NCBI GenBank assembly: GCA_045648145.1
Contig: JAZRNK010000103.1
Coordinates: forward strand, 1 to 31,719
Reading direction: 5' to 3'
DNA length: 31,719 bases
Source of the DNA: UMGS172 sp045648145
Lineage (GTDB): Bacteria > Bacillota > Clostridia > Oscillospirales > Acutalibacteraceae
Part shown: piece after piece, positions 22,242-30,879 of the stretch
Layout: every line of letters starts with the position of its first letter
How positions within the stretch are numbered: position 1 is the stretch's first letter
Position numbers and translations under genes: made by a program
Notes under the pieces: model-generated
Seen by the model: the letters and a program-made list of their open reading frames with translations, nothing else
Database searches by the model: none
Told to the model about the DNA's origin: nothing

Positions 22242-24072
22242 AGCAAACACCCTCCTTAAAGCAGGCCGCACCGCAAGCCGAGCATTTTTCTCGGCAATTA
22301 GGAGTTGTGGCAGCTTTGTGAGCCAAACGGTTTTCTTTTATAAGAAAATCGCCCGACACACCGTAATCAAGATGACTCCAAGGCAGTACCTCGTCAAAAG
22401 ACCTTTGTCTATAATTATAGAAATCGGGCTCAACGCCGCACTTTTTAAACGCCATCATCCATTTGTCATAATCAAAGCATTCGCCCCAACCGTCAAACTT
22501 ACAGCCTAATTTAAATGCCTCATAAATAACGTTACCGAGTCTGCGGTCACCTCTGGCAAAAACGCCTTCAAGTACACTTGTTTTAGAATCGTGCCAATTA
22601 AGAGTAATCTTTTTGGTGGTAACGCTGTCAATCAACACACGTTGTTTGCGTTCAATCTCCTCTAAGGTATCCTGCGGCTCATACTGGAAAGGTGTGAACG
22701 GCTTAGGTACAAATGAAGATACGCTGATAGAAACGTTAACCGACCTACCCTTTACTCTTTCTGGCATTTTATAATAAGCATCAACTATTCTCTGACCAAG
22801 CTCGGTAATACCGCGCAAATCATCATCAGTTTCAGTAGGAAGGCCCAACATAAAATACAGTTTAACTGAGGTGTAGCCTCCTGCAAAAGCAGTAGTACAG
22901 GTACGCATTATTTCTTCCTCGGTGACGTTTTTGTTTATTACGTCACGAAGTCGCTGTGTGCCTGCCTCGGGCGCAAAGGTAAGCCCCGATTTTTTAACCT
23001 TTTTAATTTTCTCTAACAATTCGGGTGAAAAATTATCAACCCTTAACGACGGCAACGAGATACTTACGTTATCCTTGTCACTCCACTCCAACATCTTGCT
23101 TAAAAGTTCTTCGAGCTGTGTGTAGTCACTTGTGCTCAACGAGGAAAGTGAAATTTCCTCATAGCCTGTATTGTCACAAAGACATTTTGCCTGCTTGTTT
23201 ACCGTTTCGGCACTCTTTTCTCTTACAGGTCTGTAAATAAAACCTGCCTGACAGAAACGGCATCCTCTGATACAACCTCTAAAAACCTCCTGCACGGCTC
23301 TGTCGTGAATAATCTCCATAAACGGTATGACAAAATTATCAGGATAAAAACAGTCATCAAGCTTACTTATTATTCTTTTCTTAATAGTACTCGGCGCACC
23401 GTCTTTAGCAGTGATTGATTTTATAGTGTTATCTTCACTATACTCGACCTCATAAAGTGACGGCACATATACACCCTCGATTTTCGAGGCGCGTCTTAAA
23501 AACTCCTGCTTGTCCACATTGTTGTCGCGGCATTCTCTGTATAATTCAATTAATTCAAGGTCGACCTCTTCACCCTCACCTAAAAAGAACAAATCTACAA
23601 AGTCTGCCAACGGCTCGGGGTTACAAACACACGGGCCGCCTGCAACCACCAAGTTTTTGAGAGTTTTTCTGTCCTTGGCAAATACAGGTATATTTGCAAG
23701 ATCAAGCATATTAACAACGTTAGTAAAGCTTAATTCATACTGTAAAGTAAAGCCTATAATATCAAAATCAGACACTGGGTCATGGCTTTCAAGCGCAAAA
23801 AGAGGAATGTCATTTTCCCTCATAACCTGCTCAAAATCAACCCACGGCGCAAAAACACGCTCACACCAGATATAATCCTTAGAATTAAAAAGTGAATACA
23901 GAATTTTCATACCAAGGTGCGACATTCCCACCTCATAAGTATCAGGGAAACAAAAAGCAAACCTTATATCTACCTTATTTTTATCTTTAACAATACTGCC
24001 CGGCTCATTGCCCGCATATCTTCCTGGCTTTTGTACCGAAAGCAATAATTGTTCAAGCTTTTCTTCAGTCAT
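22228..24072 (-). CDS. TIGR03960-family B12-binding-like radical SAM protein
   Basis: The 614-residue protein has an N-terminal B12-binding-like domain (CFPDTYEVGMSHLGMKILY, then ESHDPVSDFDIIGFTLQYEL) and a radical-SAM core with the 4Fe-4S motif CIRGCRFC (Cys267, Cys271, Cys274), followed by EEISLSSLSTSDY and LTFAPEAGTQRLRDVINK. The C-terminal tail is Cys-rich (NCREKCSACGAACFKEGVC), perhaps for a further metal site. The substrate of this conserved family is unknown to me. It is translationally coupled to the DUF2344 gene. Confidence 0.9.
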   Translation of the reverse strand: MTEEKLEQLLLSVQKPGRYAGNEPGSIVKDKNKVDIRFAFCFPDTYEVGMSHLGMKILYSLFNSKDYIWCERVFAPWVDFEQVMRENDIPLFALESHDPVSDFDIIGFTLQYELSFTNVVNMLDLANIPVFAKDRKTLKNLVVAGGPCVCNPEPLADFVDLFFLGEGEEVDLELIELYRECRDNNVDKQEFLRRASKIEGVYVPSLYEVEYSEDNTIKSITAKDGAPSTIKKRIISKLDDCFYPDNFVIPFMEIIHDRAVQEVFRGCIRGCRFCQAGFIYRPVREKSAETVNKQAKCLCDNTGYEEISLSSLSTSDYTQLEELLSKMLEWSDKDNVSISLPSLRVDNFSPELLEKIKKVKKSGLTFAPEAGTQRLRDVINKNVTEEEIMRTCTTAFAGGYTSVKLYFMLGLPTETDDDLRGITELGQRIVDAYYKMPERVKGRSVNVSISVSSFVPKPFTPFQYEPQDTLEEIERKQRVLIDSVTTKKITLNWHDSKTSVLEGVFARGDRRLGNVIYEAFKLGCKFDGWGECFDYDKWMMAFKKCGVEPDFYNYRQRSFDEVLPWSHLDYGVSGDFLIKENRLAHKAATTPNCREKCSACGAACFKEGVCFEKR

Positions 24073-24090
24073 ATTTTCACATCCAAAAAT

Positions 24091-24681
24091 TTAAGATTTC
24101 ATTATATTTAGAATTATAAGATAAATTCCCAACAAAAGCAATGATGGATTTGAAACATTTTTTACTGCAACAGCGGCACCCAAAACTGTCATAGCACAAG
24201 CCATTAGCACCGAAACGACCGTAAACACAAGCTTTACGTTTACCTTTGGGAATATTTTAAGGAAGCAAACAAACAACGTTCCACCGTCAAGCCCTTTGAC
24301 CGGCAACAAATTTACTGCTCCCACGATAAACTGTACTGCCGCAAAAACGAGCATTAAATAAGCGCCGCTTACTAACCACAGGCAATAAAACAACAATGTA
24401 AAAATAAAGTTAGCTAAGGGGCCCGAAACGGCAATAACAGCATTTTCCTTTATGGTACAATACCTTGTCCCGCTTATCATCACACCTGCCGAGCAGAACT
24501 TAACAGCCAAGGGTGCACAGCCTTCTATTTTCATGGCAATAAAATGCCCTAATTCGTGAAAAAGAATAGCGGCAAGCGACACCGTCATTAATCCCGTTTT
24601 ATCGGTAATAAGTAAGAAAGCAAGAATAACGGCAAACGGCACCGACACATCAACACTCACACCAAAAAATCTAAACCTCAT
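24091..24681 (-). CDS. M50 (site-2) membrane metalloprotease, SpoIVFB-like
   Basis: The 196-residue multi-pass protein has zinc motif HELGH (residues 42-46) in the second hydrophobic stretch and NLLPVKGLDGG (124-134) giving the third ligand Asp132, the arrangement of site-2 proteases. Size and the adjacent M23 gene match the SpoIVFA-SpoIVFB pair that releases sigma-K in sporulating Bacillus. The ATG at 24681 overlaps the stop of the M23 gene (ATGA), so translation is coupled. A SpoIVFB role is inferred from context; a different intramembrane substrate is possible. Confidence 0.83.
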   Translation of the reverse strand: MRFRFFGVSVDVSVPFAVILAFLLITDKTGLMTVSLAAILFHELGHFIAMKIEGCAPLAVKFCSAGVMISGTRYCTIKENAVIAVSGPLANFIFTLLFYCLWLVSGAYLMLVFAAVQFIVGAVNLLPVKGLDGGTLFVCFLKIFPKVNVKLVFTVVSVLMACAMTVLGAAVAVKNVSNPSLLLLGIYLIILNIMKS

Positions 24682-25460
24682 ACCTCTATTATCTCCCCGA
24701 GTATCCATCGCGGATTGATGCGACAACCTGCAATCCTCACCTCGAAATGCAGATGTGAGCCGGTTGTCCGACCGGTGTTGCCAACAAGGGCAATAACGTC
24801 ACCCTTGCTGACCTCGTCACCTTTAGAAGCAATAATTTTACTGCAGTGGGCATAAAGCGTCTGTATATTGTCGTTGTGCGAAACTATAATATAATAACCG
24901 TAGGAATTACTGTACCCCGTTGATGTAACTGTACCCGAATATGCAACGTTGATATCAGTGCCCGAATTTGCAGCAATATCAAGCCCTCCGTGCATAGAAT
25001 ATTCACGTGTGATAGGATGAATTCTGTACCCGTATTCAGACGAAATCCTGCCACTGACGGGGCACATAAAAGTATTATTATCAGCCGCAACCGTAACCGT
25101 TTTGTTGACCGACTCATAATCAGAAATATACCCTATTACCGTATCCTCAATCTCATCGGTTTCATCTACACTTGATACAGACGAACTGCTATTTTCCGTT
25201 TCACTGCTCACATTGTTACTTTGTGCAGCAGGCTGAGAACTGCTACTGTTGTTTTTGGCATCCAAAACCTCACTTGCAAGGGTAATGTCATCGAACCTTT
25301 CGTGATACATAATACTCAATTTATGATAAGCATTACCGCCGAAAAGCCGTATGCATAAAGCAAAAAGCAATATAGCACCAACAGCCACCATTTGCAAAAT
25401 CAGAATATTGAGCTTTTGGTCACTCGGCCTTTTTCTTTTGTTAGAGGATATATCCTGCAT
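24678..25460 (-). CDS. M23 (LytM) peptidase-domain membrane protein, SpoIVFA-like
   Basis: The 260-residue protein has a basic N-terminus, one membrane segment (about 19-40), a Ser-rich linker (70-105) and a C-terminal M23 domain. His157 and Asp161 in SMHGGLDIA, His205 in YAHCSK, and His236/His238 in GSHLHFEVR make a complete zinc site. SpoIVFA in Bacillus has a degenerate LytM domain and controls SpoIVFB; here the site looks intact, so endopeptidase activity is possible. GAAGGGAAG precedes the ATG at 25460. It is first in a four-gene operon with the M50, TIGR03960 and DUF2344 genes. Confidence 0.85.
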   Translation of the reverse strand: MQDISSNKRKRPSDQKLNILILQMVAVGAILLFALCIRLFGGNAYHKLSIMYHERFDDITLASEVLDAKNNSSSSQPAAQSNNVSSETENSSSSVSSVDETDEIEDTVIGYISDYESVNKTVTVAADNNTFMCPVSGRISSEYGYRIHPITREYSMHGGLDIAANSGTDINVAYSGTVTSTGYSNSYGYYIIVSHNDNIQTLYAHCSKIIASKGDEVSKGDVIALVGNTGRTTGSHLHFEVRIAGCRINPRWILGEIIEV

Positions 25461-25520
25461 ATAAATCTTCCCTTCAACGCTGATGGTAATTTATATGCAG
25501 ACAAGTTAATTAAAATACAT

Positions 25521-25567
25521 AAGGAATACCCATAGCTCAAACACCGTTAGAGCAACAGATATCCCTT
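25521..25567 (-). terminator. Hairpin past the small membrane protein gene, probable terminator
   Basis: An 18-position stem pairs at 17 positions only when read as minus-strand RNA, because four pairs are G-U wobbles there. The tract after it is TATTTTAATT. It starts 9 bases past the stop of the gene ending at 25576. Confidence 0.55.
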
Positions 25568-25575
25568 AAAAATAA

Positions 25576-26067
25576 TTATTTTGTTTTGTTTCTTTTGAAA
25601 ACCTTAAACATAATAACCACAGTAGCAATAAGTAATGCGCCTAAAACAACAAGTGAAAAAATACCGGCAAACCACACAAAGCCGCAAATCGGCGCAAGTA
25701 TTAGAGCAATAACATAAAGCAAAATATTTACCATATTTTCATCGAGTGATACTCCCAAAGAAAACACAATAAATAATACAAACCCTATAACAAAAACTAA
25801 CTGAAAACCGGCAGACAAACACACCATAAGCTTATTTTTTAGTTTATAACCAAAAATAATCAGCAAAAATAAAATTGCAACAAAAAGCACCGAAAAAACA
25901 GTATATACAATTGGAATTTTAACCTCTTGGCCTATAGGTGTAGAAGGAATCACTTCTAAAATGATATTTTTCAAAAAAAGCACTTCGCAGGTTATCAGAC
26001 CTGCCAAAAACACAAGCACCGAAGTGATATTCGTTATCAGCTTGTTTCTTTTTATAACCTTATCCAT
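25576..26067 (-). CDS. Small four-helix membrane protein, unrecognised
   Basis: A 163-residue protein with four hydrophobic stretches (about 14-32, 49-72, 80-102 and 112-152, the last possibly two helices), basic ends and no known motif. The ATG at 26067 follows AAAGAG; an in-frame TTG at 26076 would overlap dut. It is 5 bases past the dut stop and so probably co-transcribed. No function assigned. Confidence 0.75.
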   Translation of the reverse strand: MDKVIKRNKLITNITSVLVFLAGLITCEVLFLKNIILEVIPSTPIGQEVKIPIVYTVFSVLFVAILFLLIIFGYKLKNKLMVCLSAGFQLVFVIGFVLFIVFSLGVSLDENMVNILLYVIALILAPICGFVWFAGIFSLVVLGALLIATVVIMFKVFKRNKTK

Positions 26068-26072
26068 TTCAA

Positions 26073-26513
26073 TCAACTCTTTCCGGTGGAACCAAAGCCA
26101 CCTGCTGCACGCTCTGTTTCGTCAAGCTCATCAACCTCGGTAATAACCGGCATAATAACGGGAGAAATAACCATCTGAGCAATTCTCTCGCCGTTTTTAA
26201 CGGTGTACGGCTTGTCCGAAAGATTAATAAGACCAACCTTAACCTCTCCCCTGTAATCACTGTCGACAACACCGACACAGTTAGAAAGAGTAATACCGCT
26301 TTTGATAGCAAGACCGCTTCTTGCAAATATGTAAGCCACAAATAAGGGCGACTCTAACGCAATGGCGATACCGGTAGGTATAAGCTCACGCTTACCGGGT
26401 TCAATGACAATATCACCGTCAATACAAGAATACAGGTCCATACCTGCGCTTCCCGAGGTGGCATTCTTAGGAATTACAGCATTTTCAGATAACCTTTTAA
26501 TCTTTAACTGCAT
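26073..26513 (-). CDS. dut: dUTP diphosphatase
   Basis: The 146-residue trimeric-type dUTPase has all five motifs: AGMDLYS (1), FARSGLAIKSG (2), GVVDSDYRGE with catalytic Asp (3), NGERIAQMV (4) and RAAGGFGSTGKS (5, the Gly-rich C-terminal arm). It hydrolyses dUTP to dUMP. It lies 14 bases behind the CE4 gene in the same direction. Confidence 0.97.
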   Translation of the reverse strand: MQLKIKRLSENAVIPKNATSGSAGMDLYSCIDGDIVIEPGKRELIPTGIAIALESPLFVAYIFARSGLAIKSGITLSNCVGVVDSDYRGEVKVGLINLSDKPYTVKNGERIAQMVISPVIMPVITEVDELDETERAAGGFGSTGKS

Positions 26514-26527
26514 ACTTAAACACCTAC

Positions 26528-27511
26528 TTAATAAAATGCAAAATTATCACAATTCGAGTCAAGGCTCTTAAAGGTATAACCTAAAGCTTTAAGCTCTTTA
26601 ATAACGTCAGGCAAAGCCTCAACGGTAACGTTTTTGATATCATGCATCAAAATACAGACTTCTTTTTTAAGCTCTCCGTTTTTTCTAAGACCGCTTCTGA
26701 TTTCATTCATCACATATTCTTTAGAGGGCGATTTTGAATGTGTGTCACCGCTGTCTATATTCCAGTCAAAATAGGTATATCCCTTTTCTTTAAGCTTGGT
26801 CTTTACCTCCTCAAAGCTTTCAGTACCAAGTCGTGCTTTAGCAGTGGCGCTACCGCCGGGGAAACGTGTCAAATTAGAACGAATACCCGTCCTTTCATAA
26901 ACAGCGTCACTGATACCTTTTAGGTCATTAATAAATGCATTAGTGTTATTGTAAACATATTTAGAATTGCTTTTTGATAATTCGTGAGTATTGGTGTGTA
27001 AGCCGATAGCATGACCGGCTTCATAAATACTTCTTATTTTACCGGTACTCATAGTTCCGACAACAAAGAAGGTTGCCTTTACGTCATTTTCTTTAAGAAT
27101 TTTCAAAATTTTATCTGTATTAGCGCAAGGACCGTCGTCAAAGGTCAAATAACATACAAGCTCGTTCGACGAGGGTGGATTTTCAAAAGGATTATCATCA
27201 GCCTGAGGCAAACCTACCGTTGAAGGCACCTCAAAACTGGTTGTTCCTTTACTGCTGGTAGACTCTGCCGACGTTATATCACTCGATGCTGTCGACGTAA
27301 TATCAGACGAAGCAGCATCAGACGAAGTGATGTCAGACGAGGTATTCGACTCAACACTGACGGTATCGATGTTACTTGAATTATCATCCTTTTCCATATT
27401 AATAACACTAACAATCCCAACAACCGACATTGCTACGCCAATAACAATAACCAGACATAAAGCAACAATGGTCAAAATTGTTCTTTCATCCATTTTTTTA
27501 TACTGTGCCAT
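26528..27511 (-). CDS. CE4 polysaccharide deacetylase, membrane-anchored
   Basis: The 327-residue protein has one N-terminal membrane segment (12-36), a Ser/Thr/Asp-rich linker built from near-repeats of SSDITS (55-90), and a CE4 NodB domain: TFDDGP (123-128), HTNTH (172-176) with both metal His, RFPGGS (216-221), DWNIDSGD and LMHD. Such enzymes remove acetyl groups from peptidoglycan or other wall glycans outside the cell. The ATG at 27511 follows GGGGAA; the frame is open to 27544 without a good ribosome binding site. Confidence 0.93.
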   Translation of the reverse strand: MAQYKKMDERTILTIVALCLVIVIGVAMSVVGIVSVINMEKDDNSSNIDTVSVESNTSSDITSSDAASSDITSTASSDITSAESTSSKGTTSFEVPSTVGLPQADDNPFENPPSSNELVCYLTFDDGPCANTDKILKILKENDVKATFFVVGTMSTGKIRSIYEAGHAIGLHTNTHELSKSNSKYVYNNTNAFINDLKGISDAVYERTGIRSNLTRFPGGSATAKARLGTESFEEVKTKLKEKGYTYFDWNIDSGDTHSKSPSKEYVMNEIRSGLRKNGELKKEVCILMHDIKNVTVEALPDVIKELKALGYTFKSLDSNCDNFAFY

Positions 27512-27559
27512 TTTATTTGTTCCCCATTTCAACTTCCAATACAAATTTTAACTAAATAT

Positions 27560-27587
27560 AGTATAACAGAAACAATCCAAAAATCAA
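27560..27587 (-). promoter_or_regulatory. Likely promoter of the CE4-dut unit
   Basis: On the minus strand TTGATT (27587-27582) and TATACT (27565-27560) are 16 bp apart, about 50 bp before the CE4 start. Confidence 0.6.
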
Positions 27588-27651
27588 AGGGTAAAATACT
27601 TACAATATAGTAACAATTTAAGTTTTATAGTCAATAAAAAATCGGTTTTTA

Positions 27652-27680
27652 TTGATATTTAATTTTTTTTGTGATATAAT
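27652..27680 (+). promoter_or_regulatory. Sigma-A promoter of the DegV gene
   Basis: TTGATA (27652-27657) and perfect TATAAT (27675-27680) are 17 bp apart; the spacer is nearly all T. The start codon is at 27710. Confidence 0.82.
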
Positions 27681-27709
27681 CATAAAAATTAAAGGTACGG
27701 AGGCATATT

Positions 27710-28570
27710 ATGAGTGAAAGAAAAACGATGATTTTCAGTGATAGCACTTGCGACTTATCACAGGAAGATATTATCAATCGCGACATCAAGTTAAGTGCCC
27801 TTACTGTTGTTTTTGGTGACGAAAACAAGCTCGACGGCATTGACGTTAATCCTGATGATGTTTATGAATACTATAAAACAAGCGGTCAGTTGGCCAAAAC
27901 CACCGCTACAAATATTGCCGAGCACGAAAGATTTATTGCCGACAATTTAAAAGAAGGCTGTGGCGCTGTGTTCTTCACCATCAGCTCGGAAATGTCAGCT
28001 AATTTTAACAATGCACGTCTTGCTGCACAAAACTTTGATGACGTTTACGTTATCGACAGCCGTAACCTTTCGACCGGTATAGGTCTGCAGGTGCTCTACG
28101 CTGCCGATTTGGCCGACCAAGGCAAAACCGCAAAGGAAATTTATGACGAAATAACCGCGCTTTCAACAAAAGTTGACTCATCCTTTGTTGTTGATACGCT
28201 TGAGTATTTACACAAAGGCGGACGTTGCTCGTCTGTTGCAGCTTTAGGCGCAAATCTTTTAAAGTTAAAGCCCTGTATTCAGGTTAAAGATGGTAAAATG
28301 TCAGTTGCCAAAAAATATCGCGGTAAAATGAACGACGTTTTAAAAGAGTACGTTAAGGAAAAAATCGCCGACGTTGATAACCTCGAAGGTGACAGAATTT
28401 TCATCACCCATTCAGGCAACTGCGAAGAAATTGCCGAAGAGCTCAAAACATATGTCAGCGAGGTTTATCCCGATAAGGAAATCAAAATTACCCGCGCAGG
28501 ATGTACCATCTCCGCCCACTGCGGCCCCGGTACATTAGGTATTTTGATGATCCGCAAAAAAGCACTTTAA
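27710..28570 (+). CDS. DegV-family fatty-acid-binding protein
   Basis: The 286-residue protein has the DegV pattern: FSDSTCDLS (10-18), TTATNIAEHERF, FFTISSEMSANFNNA, VIDSRNLSTGIGLQVLYA, DTLEYLHKGGRCSS and a final ISAHCGPGTLGI. Relatives bind a fatty acid; the FakB subset presents it to the kinase FakA. A FakA gene is not adjacent. ACGGAGG precedes the ATG, and the gene has its own promoter and terminator. Confidence 0.93.
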   Translation: MSERKTMIFSDSTCDLSQEDIINRDIKLSALTVVFGDENKLDGIDVNPDDVYEYYKTSGQLAKTTATNIAEHERFIADNLKEGCGAVFFTISSEMSANFNNARLAAQNFDDVYVIDSRNLSTGIGLQVLYAADLADQGKTAKEIYDEITALSTKVDSSFVVDTLEYLHKGGRCSSVAALGANLLKLKPCIQVKDGKMSVAKKYRGKMNDVLKEYVKEKIADVDNLEGDRIFITHSGNCEEIAEELKTYVSEVYPDKEIKITRAGCTISAHCGPGTLGILMIRKKAL

Positions 28571-28573
28571 TTA

Positions 28574-28605
28574 AAAAAAGCAAAGCCTTTTGGCTTTGCT
28601 TTTTT
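28574..28605 (+). terminator. Terminator of the DegV gene
   Basis: A 14-bp perfect stem including GCAAAGCC/GGCTTTGC closes on TTTT and ends in a T run, 4 bases past the stop. Confidence 0.93.
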
Positions 28606-28706
28606 GTAGCAATTTATTTAAAAAAACATAAAATATGTGCAGGGGTATTATACGGCGACAACCGCGGTTTGTCCACAGAAGCACCGATTCACCCCTTTGA
28701 TATAAT

Positions 28707-28734
28707 AAACGCAGTCGTAAAAACGACTGCGTTT
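28707..28734 (-). terminator. Terminator of the Asp23-family gene
   Basis: An 11-bp stem (AAACGCAGTCG / CGACTGCGTTT) has a TAAAAA loop, 7 bases past the minus-strand stop. The tract after it on that strand is ATTATATC, so the U run is short. Confidence 0.65.
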
Positions 28735-28740
28735 TCTTAA

Positions 28741-29091
28741 TTATTCGCTAACACAAAGGTCAACAACGTGAACGTTTACCTTTGCAACAGCATTACCGGT
28801 CATACTCTGTACCTTATCCTTAACATTGGACTGCACAGCCTCAGCGACCTGTTTAACTTTTGCAGTGTCCTTAACGACAACGAAAATATCAATAATAATT
28901 GCACCGTTATCAATAGTAATAACGCCTGATTTTGTGTGACTGTTTCTCGCACCGCTCATAAAGCTTTTTAAATTTTTAAGCTCTATCGGTCTTCTGCCCA
29001 TTCCGGCAACGCCCTCAATTTCGAGAGCAGCCATTCCTGCGATTTGCATAATAGCTTCGTTATTAATTGCAAGACTGTTAGTGTTTGCCAT
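28741..29091 (-). CDS. Asp23/Gls24-family envelope stress protein (YqhY-like)
   Basis: The 116-residue protein has the Asp23 core: NEAIMQIAGMAALEIEGVAGMG near the start and VQSMTGNAVAKVNVHVVDL at the end. AGGAGG precedes the ATG at 29091; the frame is open to 29145 but has no other good start. Its place right behind spoIIIAH matches yqhY of Bacillus. Separate promoter and terminator suggest it is also transcribed outside sporulation. Confidence 0.92.
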   Translation of the reverse strand: MANTNSLAINNEAIMQIAGMAALEIEGVAGMGRRPIELKNLKSFMSGARNSHTKSGVITIDNGAIIIDIFVVVKDTAKVKQVAEAVQSNVKDKVQSMTGNAVAKVNVHVVDLCVSE

Positions 29092-29201
29092 GTTGTGACC
29101 TCCTAAATATATAAGCAAAGACGAAAACCCTACCTCCAAAATCAAGTTCGGACTATCCGTGCTTGCTTAAACACAATTAAAGTTTTATTCTATTTAGGTA
29201 T

Positions 29202-29229
29202 ATTATAACACATTTTTTAAGTTACGCAA
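29202..29229 (-). promoter_or_regulatory. Likely promoter of the Asp23-family gene
   Basis: On the minus strand TTGCGT (29229-29224) and perfect TATAAT (29207-29202) are 16 bp apart, inside the 138-bp gap after spoIIIAH. Confidence 0.6.
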
Positions 29230-29778
29230 CTATTTTACGGTGATTATTTTAATTTTTTCGAGTTCTATATCAATTTGTGAGGTCACAGCGTCTTGAATTT
29301 GCAGAGTTTCGCTGGTTAATAATGATTCAACGGGCACAATAACCGTCACCGATTGATCAGAAATTATAGCCAAAGCCTCCTCAAAACCCTTTGCTTTAAT
29401 AACCGTTTCAATTGACGCCTCTTTAGAAACTCGGTCGGCAATCTCGGACAACTTATCTATAGCATCCTTTTTGACCTTTTCGTCGGCAGAGGAGTTTTCA
29501 ATTACCGTTTTATATTCATTGATACTTGCATTTGTTTTATCGTTGCGTTCTTTTCTTGCAGTTGCTATATAATTTACACCTGTCGAGGTTTGAACCGCCT
29601 CACCCAACTTACTGTCGGTATTAAAATAATTACCTTCGCCAAGATTTTTACTGCTTGTGTCACCTGTACCGTTTGAGAACGAAGAAAATTTCATATTAAA
29701 CCATACTGCAGCGGCAAGGCATACCACCAATGACGCTAAAACCAAATGCCTTTTTGAAAACACCTTTCCCTTTTTCAT
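29230..29778 (-). CDS. spoIIIAH: Stage III sporulation protein AH
   Basis: The 182-residue protein has one N-terminal membrane segment (11-28), a low-complexity stretch and a C-terminal region with ARKERNDKTNASINEYKTV and ETVIKAKGFEEALAIISDQSV, the ring-forming YscJ/FliF-like part. In Bacillus it faces the forespore SpoIIQ across the septal space. GAGAGGAG precedes the ATG. Last spoIIIA gene. Confidence 0.94.
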   Translation of the reverse strand: MKKGKVFSKRHLVLASLVVCLAAAVWFNMKFSSFSNGTGDTSSKNLGEGNYFNTDSKLGEAVQTSTGVNYIATARKERNDKTNASINEYKTVIENSSADEKVKKDAIDKLSEIADRVSKEASIETVIKAKGFEEALAIISDQSVTVIVPVESLLTSETLQIQDAVTSQIDIELEKIKIITVK

Positions 29779-29794
29779 AACCTTTGCTCCTCTC

Positions 29795-30370
29795 TTAATA
29801 TCTACCTATAATGCAAATTTTTTGTTCGTCTACCTGTAAAGCAGACTTAACAGCCATTTTCACAGCCGAAGAAACCGCTTGCGTTTGCCCACTGTCACAA
29901 ACAATGACCACACCCCTTACAATCGGCATTTTTTCGGTAACAACAAGCGCCTGCTCGTTACCGTCAGCATCCTTTATAACAACATATGTGTTCTGATTAC
30001 TGTCATTTTGCTCGGTTTTGAGCGCCGCCTGATCCTTTTTGACTCCCGCATCGACCTTGGTTTCGTTTGCATATACATATTCGGCGCCGCTTTCGAGCGT
30101 TATCATAACCGACACCCTCGTTCCACCCAACATATCGGAAATAATTGCTTCAAGTTTTTTCTCAAGATTAGCCGTATACGTGTCAGCGTTGTACGTCTTT
30201 TCAATATTCAAATCATTAGTTGTGTCTTTCTCCTCTTTTGATTTATCAAAACCGCCGAACGACGAAACCAATATCAACAGCAACCCAATTATCCCAAGAA
30301 CAACCAAAACACCGCTTTTAGATTTAGGTATGTTTTGGGTGTACTTTTTAAAAACATCAAGCATCTTCAT
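29795..30370 (-). CDS. spoIIIAG: Stage III sporulation protein AG
   Basis: The 191-residue protein has an N-terminal membrane segment (19-38) and a C-terminal ring-building domain (EAIISDMLGGTRVSVMITLE, then PIVRGVVIVCDSGQ). In Bacillus it forms the large ring of the feeding-tube complex. The ATG at 30370 overlaps the spoIIIAF end by 14 bases; AAAGGAAA lies upstream. Followed 16 bases later by spoIIIAH. Confidence 0.94.
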   Translation of the reverse strand: MKMLDVFKKYTQNIPKSKSGVLVVLGIIGLLLILVSSFGGFDKSKEEKDTTNDLNIEKTYNADTYTANLEKKLEAIISDMLGGTRVSVMITLESGAEYVYANETKVDAGVKKDQAALKTEQNDSNQNTYVVIKDADGNEQALVVTEKMPIVRGVVIVCDSGQTQAVSSAVKMAVKSALQVDEQKICIIGRY

Positions 30371-30857
30371 TTGTGTTTATTTCCTTTTGTGATTGAATTA
30401 TATTGATATCAAGCCCTAAAGAACTTAAAGTATCTTTTATGTTTTGAAAATCCGTTTGGTCACAAATAATATCCACCCCTGTAATAGATATGAGACCGTT
30501 GTCCGAAATATCCGTAGAAACTTCAATACTTTGTGCTTTGATATTCTTAATTGATAATTGTTGCTCAATTAATTGTCTAACCGACCGTTCTATCTCCTGC
30601 CGTTGCTGATTTTGTACTGTATCACTAAAAGACGACACGTTACTAAAATCGTCAAACGACGGTAATTCTAAACGCAAATCAATATCATTCTTACTAAAGG
30701 CTTGAACCGAGGAAATAGCTATTGATGCAACTATGGCAATACCCGCAAAATTTTTAAACGACTTGCTCATTACCCCTTGCGGCACCAGCATTAATACAAG
30801 GCCATAAAAAATTATAGAAACGCAGGCAGAAGCCGCTACCATTTTAATTGAATCCAT
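30357..30857 (-). CDS. spoIIIAF: Stage III sporulation protein AF
   Basis: The 166-residue protein has two N-terminal membrane segments (7-28, 36-53) followed by a Gln/Glu-rich soluble part (QQRQEIERSVRQLIEQQLSI) and a small alpha/beta domain, the SpoIIIAF layout. TTGGAG precedes the ATG. It sits between spoIIIAE and spoIIIAG with the latter overlapping. Confidence 0.92.
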   Translation of the reverse strand: MDSIKMVAASACVSIIFYGLVLMLVPQGVMSKSFKNFAGIAIVASIAISSVQAFSKNDIDLRLELPSFDDFSNVSSFSDTVQNQQRQEIERSVRQLIEQQLSIKNIKAQSIEVSTDISDNGLISITGVDIICDQTDFQNIKDTLSSLGLDINIIQSQKEINTNEDA

Positions 30858-30879
30858 AATATTTCTCCAAAAATTTATG

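Noticed and set aside
28501..28740. 79-residue plus-strand frame past the DegV gene
   Set aside because: It reads through the DegV terminator in another frame and lacks a start signal.
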